Below, one piece after another: positions 1 to 10,572 of a stretch of 64,000 nt of DNA. The notes under the pieces are model-generated. The model ran no database searches. It saw only the letters and a program-made list of their open reading frames with translations, and was not told the origin of the DNA. The stretch covers positions 10,664,001 through 10,728,000 of the forward strand of contig CM059622.1 in assembly GCA_030435675.1 (NCBI GenBank), written 5' to 3'. Origin of the DNA: Steinernema hermaphroditum (lineage: Eukaryota; Nematoda; Chromadorea; Rhabditida; Steinernematidae). Numbering within the stretch: position 1 is the stretch's first letter; each line of letters begins with the position of its first letter. The position numbers were made by a program, and so were the translations under genes.

Positions 1-2
1 TC

Positions 3-353
3 GATGCCTCCGTGTCGATATCCAACGTCGTCATCACTCTTGTTTTCATCAACGAACTCAGGAAATATCTCTCCAGGACGAGGCTCGCGTTAGTGAGCTA
101 TAGCGAGAGAACGGCCAAGGTGTTCTCTCCAAAGATACATCGTGTGACCCCACAAGTTCAGATCAACCTGCTGGTGTACTACCAGATCATCTCCGAGGTC
201 GTGATCATCAGTCTTCCGATCTTGGTCACTTCAGTGTACAACAACGCCTGGAGAACATCCCTTCCCCGGAAAATCGGCCCCTATCCCTTGACCGTAGCGG
301 CCCTGTACACCGCCGTATGTTCTTTGCTCTTCTACAATAAACTGAATGTGTGA
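3..353 (+). CDS. 7TM (serpentine) receptor, C-terminal part, cut by window edge
   Basis: The frame is open from the window edge to a stop at 351-353, so this is only the 3' end of a gene. The 116 residues hold three hydrophobic segments with the spacing of TM5-TM7 of a nematode chemoreceptor: around SNVVITLVFINEL, then VYYQIISEVVIISLPILV, then PLTVAALYTAVCSLLFY. They are separated by a basic, Ser/Arg-rich loop where intracellular loop 3 belongs. There is no good Met and no obvious intron. Family assignment (str/srh/srt-like) cannot be settled from this fragment. It ends 18 bp from the stop of the convergent LRR gene. Confidence 0.55.
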   Translation, partial: DASVSISNVVITLVFINELRKYLSRTRLALVSYSERTAKVFSPKIHRVTPQVQINLLVYYQIISEVVIISLPILVTSVYNNAWRTSLPRKIGPYPLTVAALYTAVCSLLFYNKLNV

Positions 354-371
354 AGACCTTTATCACAACGT

Positions 372-2639
372 TCACAGTTCCTCGTGGTCATCGCAGTGTC
401 TGTAGAGACGCCTTCTGGACACAACTGACAAGAAGGCGAACATGAAGAGGGCGTTGAGAGTTAGTGAAACGAGAAGAATCAGCGATCCTTGGCGCTCTTC
501 CTTCTCGGGTCTCTTAGGTACTTGACTGGGCCACGTACTTGCTGCTGGGGCGGCTGTGGTCGTCTTTCTACGGTTCGGGTTTTTGGGCGCTTTGCACGAC
601 TCTCGCGCACTTCTGAGTCGTCGGTTCGCCTCGCATCCGCTGCTCTGCTCCAGGTCCCTGTAGAGCTCCATGTTCTCCATCTGGTACTCGTAATGCTGGC
701 GACAATGCTCCAGATTCTCGCGTTTCATCCGCGCTTCGTCCCAGGACGCCACTTTCCGGCGCAAAGACGAGGAGCTGAATGAAAATTGGAAGAGATGAGA
801 AGAGAGTCAACCACATCTTGCTTCCGTACCCGTTGGCCAAGTGGATGTGCCACATGAAGGGAGTGCATGTTTCCAGCTGCCACAGGGGAAGCGTGATGAG
901 AGTGTCGAGGACTTGCTCGATCATCTCTTGGTTCGCGAGCGGAATCAGGAAGAGGCCGTAGGGGAACTCCGTGAGGGGATTCCGATCGAATTTGAAGTTA
1001 GACACTTTCGATATGAGCGCCAGAATCTCGGAAGGAAGAGAGCTTCGGTCGTGTAGAAGGTTCCCGCTGAGTTGGAGGCTAAAGATCGCATCAATCTCCT
1101 TAGTTTGCCGTTTTAGAGTGCCTTGTGAGATGGCAGCAGTAGGTGACGGCTAGGGGAATCTTCGTCAGATTGCACCGATCCAGGTCGACGGTCTTGACGG
1201 ATTTGAGAGGAAGGAAGGCGAACGAGTCGATAGAGGACAGAGGAGTGTCGGAGAGAGATAACGTCCGGAGAGAACTCAGTCCGACGAGGTTGTCCGCCGA
1301 AATGTCCTAGAAGAAGCGTAGACATGATATCCTGTGAGATCGCTACCGTAATCTGCGTGCTACTTAATCTCAGCCACTTCAGTTTCGCCGTCATCTGGAA
1401 GGCTTTTGGAGGTAGGTAGACGAGTGAATTCGAGCTGAGGTCGAGGATTTTCAGCTGAGCGCATTGGGCGAAAGTGAAAGGAGCGAATCTGGCGATCTAG
1501 ATGACATATGAGATGACCGGGTCTTCCCTGTAGGACCCACCTCATTGTGGCTGAAGTCGATGTCTTGAGTGCTGTTGCAACTGAAGGAGATCTGATGCAA
1601 ATCGCCGATTTTGTTGTGGTCCATGTGGATCGACGTCAACGTCTTGAGTTCGCTCAGTTCGATCACATCTCTGATCAGAGTTCGTCTGATCGTGATTTGT
1701 GTCAGGCCGGTGCAAGTAGGGAGCCAGCGAGGAAGCCTCGAAAGAGAAGAGTTCTCGATGTGGAGTCTCCTTAGGGAGCTCGTCCAAGGTGGTGGCTGCG
1801 GAAACGCGTCTTTTTCCCCAAAGAGGATGGCCTACCTTGTCCCCAAATTCGAAGTTGAGATTCATTAGTTTGAGGCTCGCCAGCATGGGAAGGGAGCCGA
1901 AGACGCCCCAGCCGTTCTTCTCATCCCTGCCGGAGTGTTCCATCGAGAGAACTTGCAGGTTGGGGAAGTAGCTGGCGAGGTTCGTGGAAGGATCGATATG
2001 ATTCGATGTGATTTGGAGAGAAGTGACGTTGAAGCGGCTGAGACCGGAGAGAATCTTCGGAACTTGCCTAAAAGACCCTTTGAAAGGCGAAGTTCTGAAG
2101 GGGCCCACGTCTTGTCCCAGTCCGTGATCTTCACGACGTATTCTGCATTGGGGTTAGGGAACTCCAGCTGCTCGCAAGTCACTGGACCCGCGTCCACGGG
2201 GCTGTGGTCCCTCCAGACGTTCTTTGCCCTCATCACCGCTCGTTTGCTCAAATTAGACGCGCACTCGAGCTCTCTTCCGGAGACATAAACGTGACATCGA
2301 CAGCGCCCTGTTCTGCACATCTGCCGAAATTCGCAATTTTCGGTGAGTGGCGCTTTCTGGCTGCAGCAGACCTAAAACGTAAACACATCGTAAAAGTCAA
2401 GAGCGAAAAGAAAAGTGATACGAAGAGGACTGTCCAAAGTTTAGGGTTTTAGGGTTTCTGTGTTCCTGGTTCAAGTTTCAGATCTAAATCATGCCGTACT
2501 TGGTCACAAAAGGCCCAAATTAACAGGCAGTCACGCAACTCACCAAGTTGATCCCATGGCCTTTCGAGTGAATGGGCTGACAGTCGTCAGTTGCAGTCAC
2601 CTCACTCAAGAACAGCAGAATCAAGAGAAACGGACCCAT
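372..2639 (-). CDS. Leucine-rich-repeat single-pass membrane protein
   Basis: About nine exons splice into one secretory type I protein of roughly 550 residues. The start at 2639 opens a clear signal peptide ([16 protein letters not shown]). A Cys-rich N-cap follows (CCSQ...CEF...CRTGRCRC). Several LRRs come next, with segments such as [44 protein letters not shown] and [15 protein letters not shown] Cys-containing C-terminal cap, a Lys/Arg/Thr/Pro-rich stalk, one TM helix ([19 protein letters not shown]) and a tail of about 18 residues complete it. The LRR register is continuous across all the inferred introns, which supports the model. One intron near 1050-1095 appears to use a GC donor. 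The likely role is as a cell-surface recognition or adhesion receptor. I recognise the architecture but not the specific orthologue. Confidence 0.8.
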
Positions 2640-4226
2640 TCTCTGGCACTTCGTCCCACGGTCCACTTTGCAACAACGTCCTCAGGCCGACCTTAACGAG
2701 CCCTATCGGCAAAAAAATCATATCCTTTTTTCGCGGCCAATCAACCGACCATTCAGTTGCGTCGCTCGAGCGTAAACTCGAGGGGAAGAGAACCCGCGAA
2801 AGTGTCAAAGTGTCACGCCTAATCAGCTCTATGCGACACCGAGGCCCAGAAGAGGGCCGCCCGCAGGTCCCGACGCGATCAACGATGCACAACAAAAATG
2901 TTGCGGAATGTCAAATGCATAAGTTATGATTTTGGCACTCGGCGGAGGCTGACACCTCTCGAAATGGCCATCGGAGTCATCAAATCTGAATGTTTTAATT
3001 ATTTATTGTTTTCGGCGTTTAGACGGATGAGATATTCGCCTTGTGCTCAACTTTTCTCAAAGGGAGAAAAGCACCCTAGCCAGATTTTAGAGAGGGTGAT
3101 TGAGGTTGATTTTCTTCCCGTCCAGCCTTTGGTCATGGAGTCTCTGCCGGTAAAGCTGCTGAAGGTTGTCTTTCCTGTCACGGAACACGGGACCTTTCGA
3201 AGGACAAAAAACCATTCCTTCCACTGTTTTCTAAAAATTACGAGATGAGAATCTTTTGTAGATGCGTGAGGTCCATTAAAATTTATTCTGAATCAAGGTG
3301 CACGGTCAAAAGCAAACGGTCTTGCTTGAAAAGGACGTCAAGGACTCTTAATTTGATTCAAAAGAATACAATTTTACGGTGCAGAACTTTGAGTCTACAG
3401 GTGATACATCTGAGGTGCATGTACATGTTCATTGCATGCTTCTTAGCCATGCTGACTATCTTTTATTCCTATATGACTGTTGAAGTTTGCGTCGTCGCAG
3501 TCAGTATGCCTGACGAGGTGATAGAGTATGGCCACGTTGTTAGAGAGGTCGACTATTCTGGTAAGAGCTGATGTGCGCAGCTAGAATCGTATCTTTGAGT
3601 GACGTTGTTGGGAAAGTGGATCGATGGCTAAGATCTACCGCACAGCCCGGTCGACGGTCGTGACGGTGGAGACTCATCGTCGCCAGAAGGATAGGAATCC
3701 AAGGTGTGCCCAGTATTTACAGTTCTGCGCCCAACAAGACCGACAGCCTCTTATCATGAAAATTTGGTTCATTAATTTTCATTTCGGTTATCGATATCTT
3801 ATCGGCGTTACCTTAAAACCACGTCTACGAACGCGTTCGTAAAAAATGCCGGGTTTGGAATCAAAGGAACGTCTGTTTTCACTTTTTGGTCCTCGATATC
3901 AATATCGATATCGTCGATATCGTTGATATTGGCTCGGAATAAGCAGCAGTCAGATGGCTGATCGAATTGTACTAGAAGGGAGAATCCACTCTCTGACCAC
4001 ATAGCAGCAAGCGTATTCACTCGTCCGCTACGCAACAACTAATCAAATTTCTAATGGCTGACCATGCATTAGGTCAAATGCTTTCAAAGATCGATGACAA
4101 GAAGGCAGCAGCGGCACCACTGACAATGAACCCGTCAATCTTCTATCCGACAACGCGAGGAACGCGGAGTTCTTCTTGAATGGGGTCCCTTGCATCTTCG
4201 CTGAGGAACGCCTCAGCAGCCCCCCT
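2640..4226. other. Intergenic stretch, no supported gene
   Basis: Only short open frames without domains, codon-use signal or credible splice partners are seen. A short ATC/GAT-rich imperfect palindromic run (GATATCAATATCGATATCG and its continuation) lies near 3893-3930. The promoter of the LRR gene should lie just above 2639. Confidence 0.5.
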
Positions 4227-5447
4227 GACAAGGGAAGGCTCCCAAGTGCCAGACGCGGATCGGGTTGAGATATGGTGGGGGTGATAGAGCTTGGTGTGGG
4301 CAATCAAGCGCACACCGACTCGCGTGCCCTCCATCAAGGTTCACTACCTAAACACCCTTTGAAAGTTAGGCCCATGTGAATATAGTCGACTTCGGCAACG
4401 TCGACGAGAACGGGCGTATGGCCGAACTGGATAATGCCTTGATTGACATTTTTGTGGTTCAGGTTCGACTTCGCTCGGTCCCATATTTTTTCTCTTCACT
4501 TCCTCTACATATTTAAATTTGATTTCTTCATCGTGCTCAATCCTATCCCAACTCCAGTTATGAATGCTACCAATATTTTGATCCTCCTTGCCAGTGTACG
4601 GTGAAACATTTTACGCGGAGATTGAGGCGAGACTAGGGGCAAACAGTAGGCCTAGTTGAGTATATAAACTGTGCAAAATATCAACTGCCCATATGCGTTC
4701 TATACCCGTCAAAAGACGATCCGGTATTCTTTCTCATCGACGTCACATTCGTTTCTCACCAGTGATTCCCAATTGACAAAGTGTATACTTAAGCTTACAA
4801 TTTTGTTGTGGTTGCAAAGTGTTCATCCAGACAACCTAGGACAACGATCCAATAGATCGCTATCCGACTATCAGAGAGACCTTAAGTACACAATAGACCA
4901 CTTGGGAATCACTGGTGGGAAACGGATTTCTAGTTGCTTGGAAAGAATACCGGATCGTCTTTTGATGGGTATAGAACGCATATGGGCAGTTGATATTTTG
5001 CACAGTTTATATACTCAACTAGGCCTACTGTTTGCCCCTAGTCTCGCCTCAATCTCCGCGTAAAATGTTTCACCGTACACTTGCAAGGAGGATCAAAATA
5101 TTGGTAGCATTCATAACTGGAGTTGGGATAGGATTGAGCACGATGAAGAAATCAAATTTAAATATGTAGAGGAAGTGAAGAGAAAAAATATGGGACCGAG
5201 CGAAGTCGAACCTGAACCACAAAAATGTCAATCAAGGCATTATCCAGTTCGGCCATACGCCCGTTCTCGTCGACGTTGCCGAAGTCGACTATATTCACAT
5301 GGGCCTAACTTTCAAAGGGTGTTTAGGTAGTGAACCTTGATGGAGGGCACGCGAGTCGGTGTGCGCTTGATTGCCCACACCAAGCTCTATCACCCCCACC
5401 ATATCTCAACCCGATCCGCGTCTGGCACTTGGGAGCCTTCCCTTGTG
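4227..5447. repeat. Foldback element: two ~545-bp inverted arms around a ~130-bp spacer
   Basis: The segment 4227-4772 returns in reverse complement as 4902-5447, with only scattered mismatches. For example, CCAGTGTACGG on the left matches CCGTACACTTG on the right, and GGTGTTTAGGTAGTGAACC is present in both arms. The spacer is about 4773-4901. Homology ends sharply at CCCTTGTCAG on one side and CCCTTGTGAG on the other. Each arm carries the same short coding-like stretch (start MMEGTRVGVRLIAHTK). No transposase is visible. This is a non-autonomous foldback element or a recent inverted duplication, able in principle to form a long hairpin RNA. Confidence 0.85.
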
Positions 5448-6259
5448 AGTGCTATCTGCGAATTCCAGAATAGCCAAAACTGCGCGGAAGAGGATGCTCG
5501 AACTGCTGAGGGAATCTCTAGAGGAGGCAACCCACAAAAGTAGGTTCTTGATGGACAGCCATAAACATGACAACACGTTGATTGAGCAAGATCGTCTTTG
5601 TGGTGATAGTCACGGACCACGTCTACGTGGTGAACACAAATCGAGTGTCAATGGCTCCAGCCTACTGATCGAATCTTGCCTGAATCAGGACCGTCGCTGT
5701 CAACGGAGTCTTCCAACAAGGTACAACACTTCCATGCATGTTTATGTACAGACAACGGCTATGTCACAATCACAGATCACTCGGGAATCACGCGTACTGG
5801 GTGGTGTCGTACTCTTCTCTGATCGTCTGAAATGAGAATCGGTCAAACTGAAAAGTGGATGGAGAAGGGATTCAGTTTTTGTGGCCCCAGGCTTGATTGA
5901 AAAATGTGTTTACTTAAGAAGGTGTATAGAATCAGATCTATGATTCATAGTCCTTCATATTCATAGAAGGTTGTGAAATAAAGAACGCAAAATTTAATGC
6001 GACCAACAAATAAATACATTAATTAATAAATTAAACTGAAATGGAATTTTACACGTTTAAGTTTTTCCTTTGTATACGTAGCACCAATATACGTAGCAGT
6101 ATATTTTGAATGTTTTGAAGAATTTTGAGTTTTTAAGAGAAGGCAATAATGAAGGATTCGATGGTGGATTTAATATATAACCCGATATCCCAACTCTCTA
6201 GTCACCCGTTCAATCAAGGCCCCTTAAAGTGCAGGAAGGAAAGGGGAGTGTGGACGTGC
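5448..6259. other. Intergenic, A/T-rich, no supported gene
   Basis: Just outside the right arm of the foldback element there is a 100-odd-residue open frame up to about 5835 with no recognisable domain. From 5900 to 6200 the sequence is A/T-rich and featureless. Confidence 0.5.
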
Positions 6260-6813
6260 CTAGACGTAGAGCGTCCGACTCTGAGAAGGGTCGATTAGTG
6301 GAGTCATTACATTGCTCGCGTATTTCCTCGCGTACACCGCCGACATCATCGTCCACTTGAAGGTCATCCAGCACCACACGGCCGTCATCCAGAGATTCTC
6401 TCCCTGGAGACCTTCGGCGGTGATGGTCTGGTGGCGGACTCCGGCTATGATCAAGCAGGCGACCATCCCACAGAAGGCGAGAATACAGAGCGTCGTATCT
6501 GAAGGAGTCGTTTAGAAGATGAGTCTCCGCTTGTCACTCACTGATCACGACGATGGCTCTGAACTTCGAGGGCATCCAGTTGGAGGCCCACCCACGATGG
6601 TAGGCGAAGTGGAGGTAAGTCAAGTAGGTGGCACATACGGACGAAAAGAAGGCCATCGCTGTGGTGGACCAGTTCTGGAAAGGGGCGGATAAGGACCAAG
6701 AAAAGAGCCTGAGGGCTTACGTGGTAGCGAGCGGCGAAGACGGAGCCGGCCATGATTCCAGCGGAGATTCCGAGGATAGCCCAGGCGATGCGAATCTTCA
6801 TTCCACACAGCAT
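6260..6813 (-). CDS. Small multi-pass membrane protein, DRAM/FRAG1 (TMEM150)-like
   Basis: Three exons join cleanly. The first starts at 6813 (MLCGMKIRIAWAILG) and ends before GTAAGC. The second begins NWSTTAMAFFSS and ends VVI. The third begins TTLCILAFCGMVA and stops at 6260. The product is about 150 residues with four to five hydrophobic helices and short loops. The order matches the C-terminal two-thirds of DRAM/FRAG1-type proteins: a Gly/Ser/Ala-rich helix, an N-W loop, a helix, a basic loop KFRAIVV, a helix, then GLQGENLWMTAVW before the last helix. The family is usually longer (about 240 residues, six TM), so an N-terminal exon may be missing. The frame is open upstream to an acceptor-like CTTCCAG near 6893. 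The family call is inference; a short membrane protein is what is seen. Confidence 0.55.
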
Positions 6814-8559
6814 GGCGACAGAGGGATGACGAAGTTGGAGGGAGGAAGACAGCCGCTGGAAGGCCTTCGAGTGAAGTACAACTGGAAGTGACCACCGAGG
6901 GGGTCGGGTGCGCACTCTTCTCGCGATAAGAACACGAAACGCGGCCGATAAGAAGGGAAGAAGACGCAGTCGCCCGCTACAGGCGATTACATCATATCAC
7001 TCCAGATGATTCCCTATGACGACGAAGAAAACAAAAAAGTGTGAAGTGACCGTACAAAACGAGGAGAAGTAGCTGGACCGGAGAGAGAAACATGGCCACG
7101 AAACAGAATAGCGAGGAAGGGAAGGAATGGACGAGGAAAGCGATGAGCGATGCATTCTTGGGTGAACTAGAGCTGTGAATCTGCAAAATATAAACAAAGG
7201 AGCGCGAGAAGTAAACTCTGCGGCGAACGGATCCCATCGATTGGCGCCGACAAACAGAAAACCCGTTTTCGGCTATTTTGAGACCGAAGATGGAAGGTCG
7301 ATCTTCATATTCCCCCAGAAGGTCCTCTTTGGCTAAAGGACCCAGAACTTCTTCCCTACTTCACCGTATTGAAACTCTCTTCATACTGTTCTCTCTGTAG
7401 ATAACGAGGGTAATTCAAGGGGGTTTTCGCTGCAGTTTGCAGAGCACGGGCTAGAAATGCTGACGGTGAGCGTTTCCCCTTAAGGATCCTCCAAAACAAG
7501 TGCCTCTAATCGTCTGCGCCGTAAACATGTTTTGATGCAGAAGGGGTACCTTGTGGTTTGTTCCCACGGGTTTTACTTGTTTTATTGCTTCTCTCAGAGG
7601 CAAAAGACGATTTGGAGCCTGTGGACTTTACGAACATTTTCTACTGTAGTTTTGAACTTGAAGTAAACGTTCGAAACATAGATGAATCGACTCCAGAGCA
7701 TTGGTAGTGGAGATGGATAGTGGAGTCAAACCACACTTCAGAAACGTGAGATACAAAAGGGTATTATTACTGAAAATAGAGTACAATTACAAACTGTGAC
7801 GGAGTTTTCCTTGTCAACAACGGTTTCCTAAGCGATAGCCACGACGCCGACGCGGCGTCCCTACTTTTATGCTCCTCCCTACCTCTATCTGCTATAACCC
7901 CCGGATTTTGAGCACAGAGCAAAAGGTTTAAAACCAGGTCAAGATCGTTCCGATAGCCATCTTTGATTTCTTGAAGGTTCCATAAACTCACGGCAGATCG
8001 TGACGCACATCTTTTTTTTGTAGACAAACATGCCGAAACCCTATATAATAACTCGATTTTGGGCTTTCCTAACAATGCACGAAGCCGAATGCGGTCCGAT
8101 CAATGACAGAACCTTTGGTGGGTCCTAGCTGCTAATACTCGTCTATAGTAAACATTTCGAAATGATTTACTCCCCAAGTAGTTTCTAAAATTCTATGGAA
8201 TTACAAATCATGCAAAGAGAAACAACGCCACAGAAGGCCATGGGGTAGACGACTCTGAAGAAGTAGTCCTACAACCTGGTACAGCTCCTTCGGACTTCGT
8301 GCGCGTGGCGGGCAACTGAACGTCGTAGGTAGGGCGCGTCGTTGATCCATCATAATCCATCACAAATAAAAGACCCAATTAAAAAGAATCTTCTTCTGCG
8401 TTAGATCGGCAAGTGCTCTATGCACATCCTCCACCTAACATAGATATTATTTATTCCATATACATTCTTCACGCCACGTCGCTAAATGAAACGAAAAGTA
8501 AACTTTGAAATCGGTGAAAGTGCATAAAAGTTCTATTTGCATAATCTCGAGAACGTCGT
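6814..8559. other. Intergenic region
   Basis: A hydrophobic minus-strand stretch at about 7020-7115 (MFLSPVQLLLLVLYGHFTLF) could be an upstream exon of the DRAM-like gene but has no confirmed splice partner. An AATAAA on the minus strand near 8450-8456 fits the poly(A) signal of the phosphodiesterase gene. Nothing else is supported. Confidence 0.45.
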
Positions 8560-10572
8560 TCACTCGACGTTGTTCTCGACCGTCGTCTCTTTCGCTTTCC
8601 GCTCCGCCTCTTCTGAAACAGCCTTCTTAGATGGGCGAATTCTGTCTGAACTACCGTACCCTTTGCGGCTCGCTCTTTCCACTGCAGTTTGTTGTCCTGG
8701 AGGAAGCGGGTCCACGGATTGGGAATGTCCAGTTTGCCCATGTAGTTCAGAGGAATCCGTCTGATGGACGAGGGCGACGCCGACGAGTTCCGTCTGAAAG
8801 GGCATTGAGGAGGACTCGAGAGTGGCTACAGTACCCGTCGGGAAGCGGCGACAGAGCGTTGCTGGACGCGGTTCCGTCGTTGACTCCGTTGGAGGGCGGG
8901 AAGAGAGAGTCCGTCGGGGGGAGGGAGACCAGAGGCTCGACCATCTTGGTCAGAAGCTCTCCGCAGACGACCATCGTTGGCTCCACGATGAAGTCGATGA
9001 AGCCGATCTGCGATTCGGCCACGTGCACCGTGTGGCGGTCGCAGAGGGGGGAGTACGGTAGCCCCATAGAGGCCTCCAGATCTCCCTGCCGGAAGAACTC
9101 CTCCAGGACGCCTTCGGTCCATCGGTGGTGGAGGTCCCACGGCTTCGAGGGATGCGATATGTCGCAGGCGTGCACGATCAAGCAGAGCGCCTTGTTCTTG
9201 TCGATTCTGAAACGAACCTTCCTGACCGACGCCCTCCGTGGAACAGTACCCTTCGGGCAATGAAAGCATATTCTTCATGGTCTTGATCTGGACGAAGTGA
9301 GTGGACATGTCCGTGGCCAGGACGATCTCGATCACCATGTTGCGAAGCTCTCTGAGAGGCCGGGTTATTGTAGCGTCTACTTGTCCGGTCTACCTGTATT
9401 CGTCTCTGGAGAGGCGCTCGAAGATGTTTTTGTCGTCGTCCTTCATGAGACGGAAGCACGAGCTGACGTGGTGGTTCTCGAGGACGCTCCGGTCGTTGTA
9501 GAGGAGGGCGAAGTGAGACCTGTGGGAGATATCTCAGGCAGAGAAGAGATCCGATTACCCGGATTGGATGTGAAAGCTGTTCGTGTGGCCCGTATGTTCG
9601 TAGTCGTGGATGAGCGCTCCAAACAGGACGGCCATCAGCTCCAGGTCACTTAGACTGTTCTGAAAGAAGAGGGCTCGATCTTAGTCTCCCTCAACTCCCC
9701 CCGTTCGAAGTCAAGAAGACCCTAATGAGCTACAACAAATGCCAATCTTTGAACAGCTACGTTACAGGGATGACTAATCGTGCTGGGACTCACCGCCAAT
9801 CCCGTCTGGGAGAGCATGAAGTGGGAAGATTGAGTGACGTCGGCCGCGTGGATGCAGTTGTGGTAGGGGTTGTTGTGTTTACTGTAGCCGATCTCCAGGG
9901 CGAGCAAGTAGTTCTCCAGCGTCTGATAGGGAATCTGAACGTGGGGCGTTTTCTATGATCCAGAATGGGAGATAGGCACCTTGAAGCGCTCCAAGAAGCC
10001 GTATCTGTTGAAGAGCTCGAATCCGACGTACTTGAGTGCGTGGCCGTCGGACGCCTCGTTGAGTTGGAATGCATCGAACGACCAGTGGTTTATGTTCTAA
10101 AGAGAGCGTGGTTCTGGAGGCTGGCGACCAGCTGAGTCACCTTCAGCAGGGAGGCGATCTCTGGAGGAATGGGTGCGAGGACCGTCTGTGTCTTGCGGAA
10201 CATCTTGTCGAAGAAGATGCCGGTGCGGATGGCGTTGGCGACCGACTTAAACTTCGGTTTCTCTCGCTTCGTGGCGACATTCTGACGTGTGAAGGTGGCG
10301 GCGAGCCACTCGCGGACCTCGTCTGGCACCGTCTCCGGGGTCACCTCGGCGAGATCGTCGTCTTCGTCGCAGATCCTCCGCGTCTCGTCCATGTACGCTG
10401 TCTCCAGAACCAGCGCCGCATATTCGATGTTTCTTTTGAGATCTTCCAACGGCAGCTGCCCACTGTTCAGCTGATGCAGGATGTAGCGGAGCCTAGAACG
10501 AGACGGTAGAGTACTGTAGGACCTCACAGGTTGTAGGGTGGAAGTGGACCTTAGAACAGCTGCTGCCGCCAT
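8560..10572 (-). CDS. pde-1: Ca2+/calmodulin-type cyclic-nucleotide phosphodiesterase (PDE1 class)
   Basis: This enzyme hydrolyses cAMP/cGMP. Eight or more exons splice into about 510 residues that track the PDE1 family end to end. The N-terminal region has [12 protein letters not shown] (calmodulin-region helix), [19 protein letters not shown] and [14 protein letters not shown]. The catalytic domain has the metal and substrate motifs [19 protein letters not shown] and [12 protein letters not shown], then [20 protein letters not shown]. The tail is WKERAAK plus a Glu/Lys-rich end (stop at 8560-8562). Catalytic His and Asp residues are present, so it should be active. The local start at 10572 encodes only MAAAAVLR before a phase-2 splice. 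Other first exons appear to lie far upstream (13.8 and 18.3 kb). The orthologue of C. elegans pde-1 is the natural reading. Confidence 0.92.

Noticed and set aside
3898..3935. GATATC-rich stretch as a possible CRISPR-like or regulatory array
   Set aside because: Only a short imperfect palindromic run; no regular spacers and the genome is eukaryotic.
8631..9263. 210-residue plus-strand open frame over the phosphodiesterase
   Set aside because: It lies opposite PDE catalytic exons that match the family closely; an antisense shadow.
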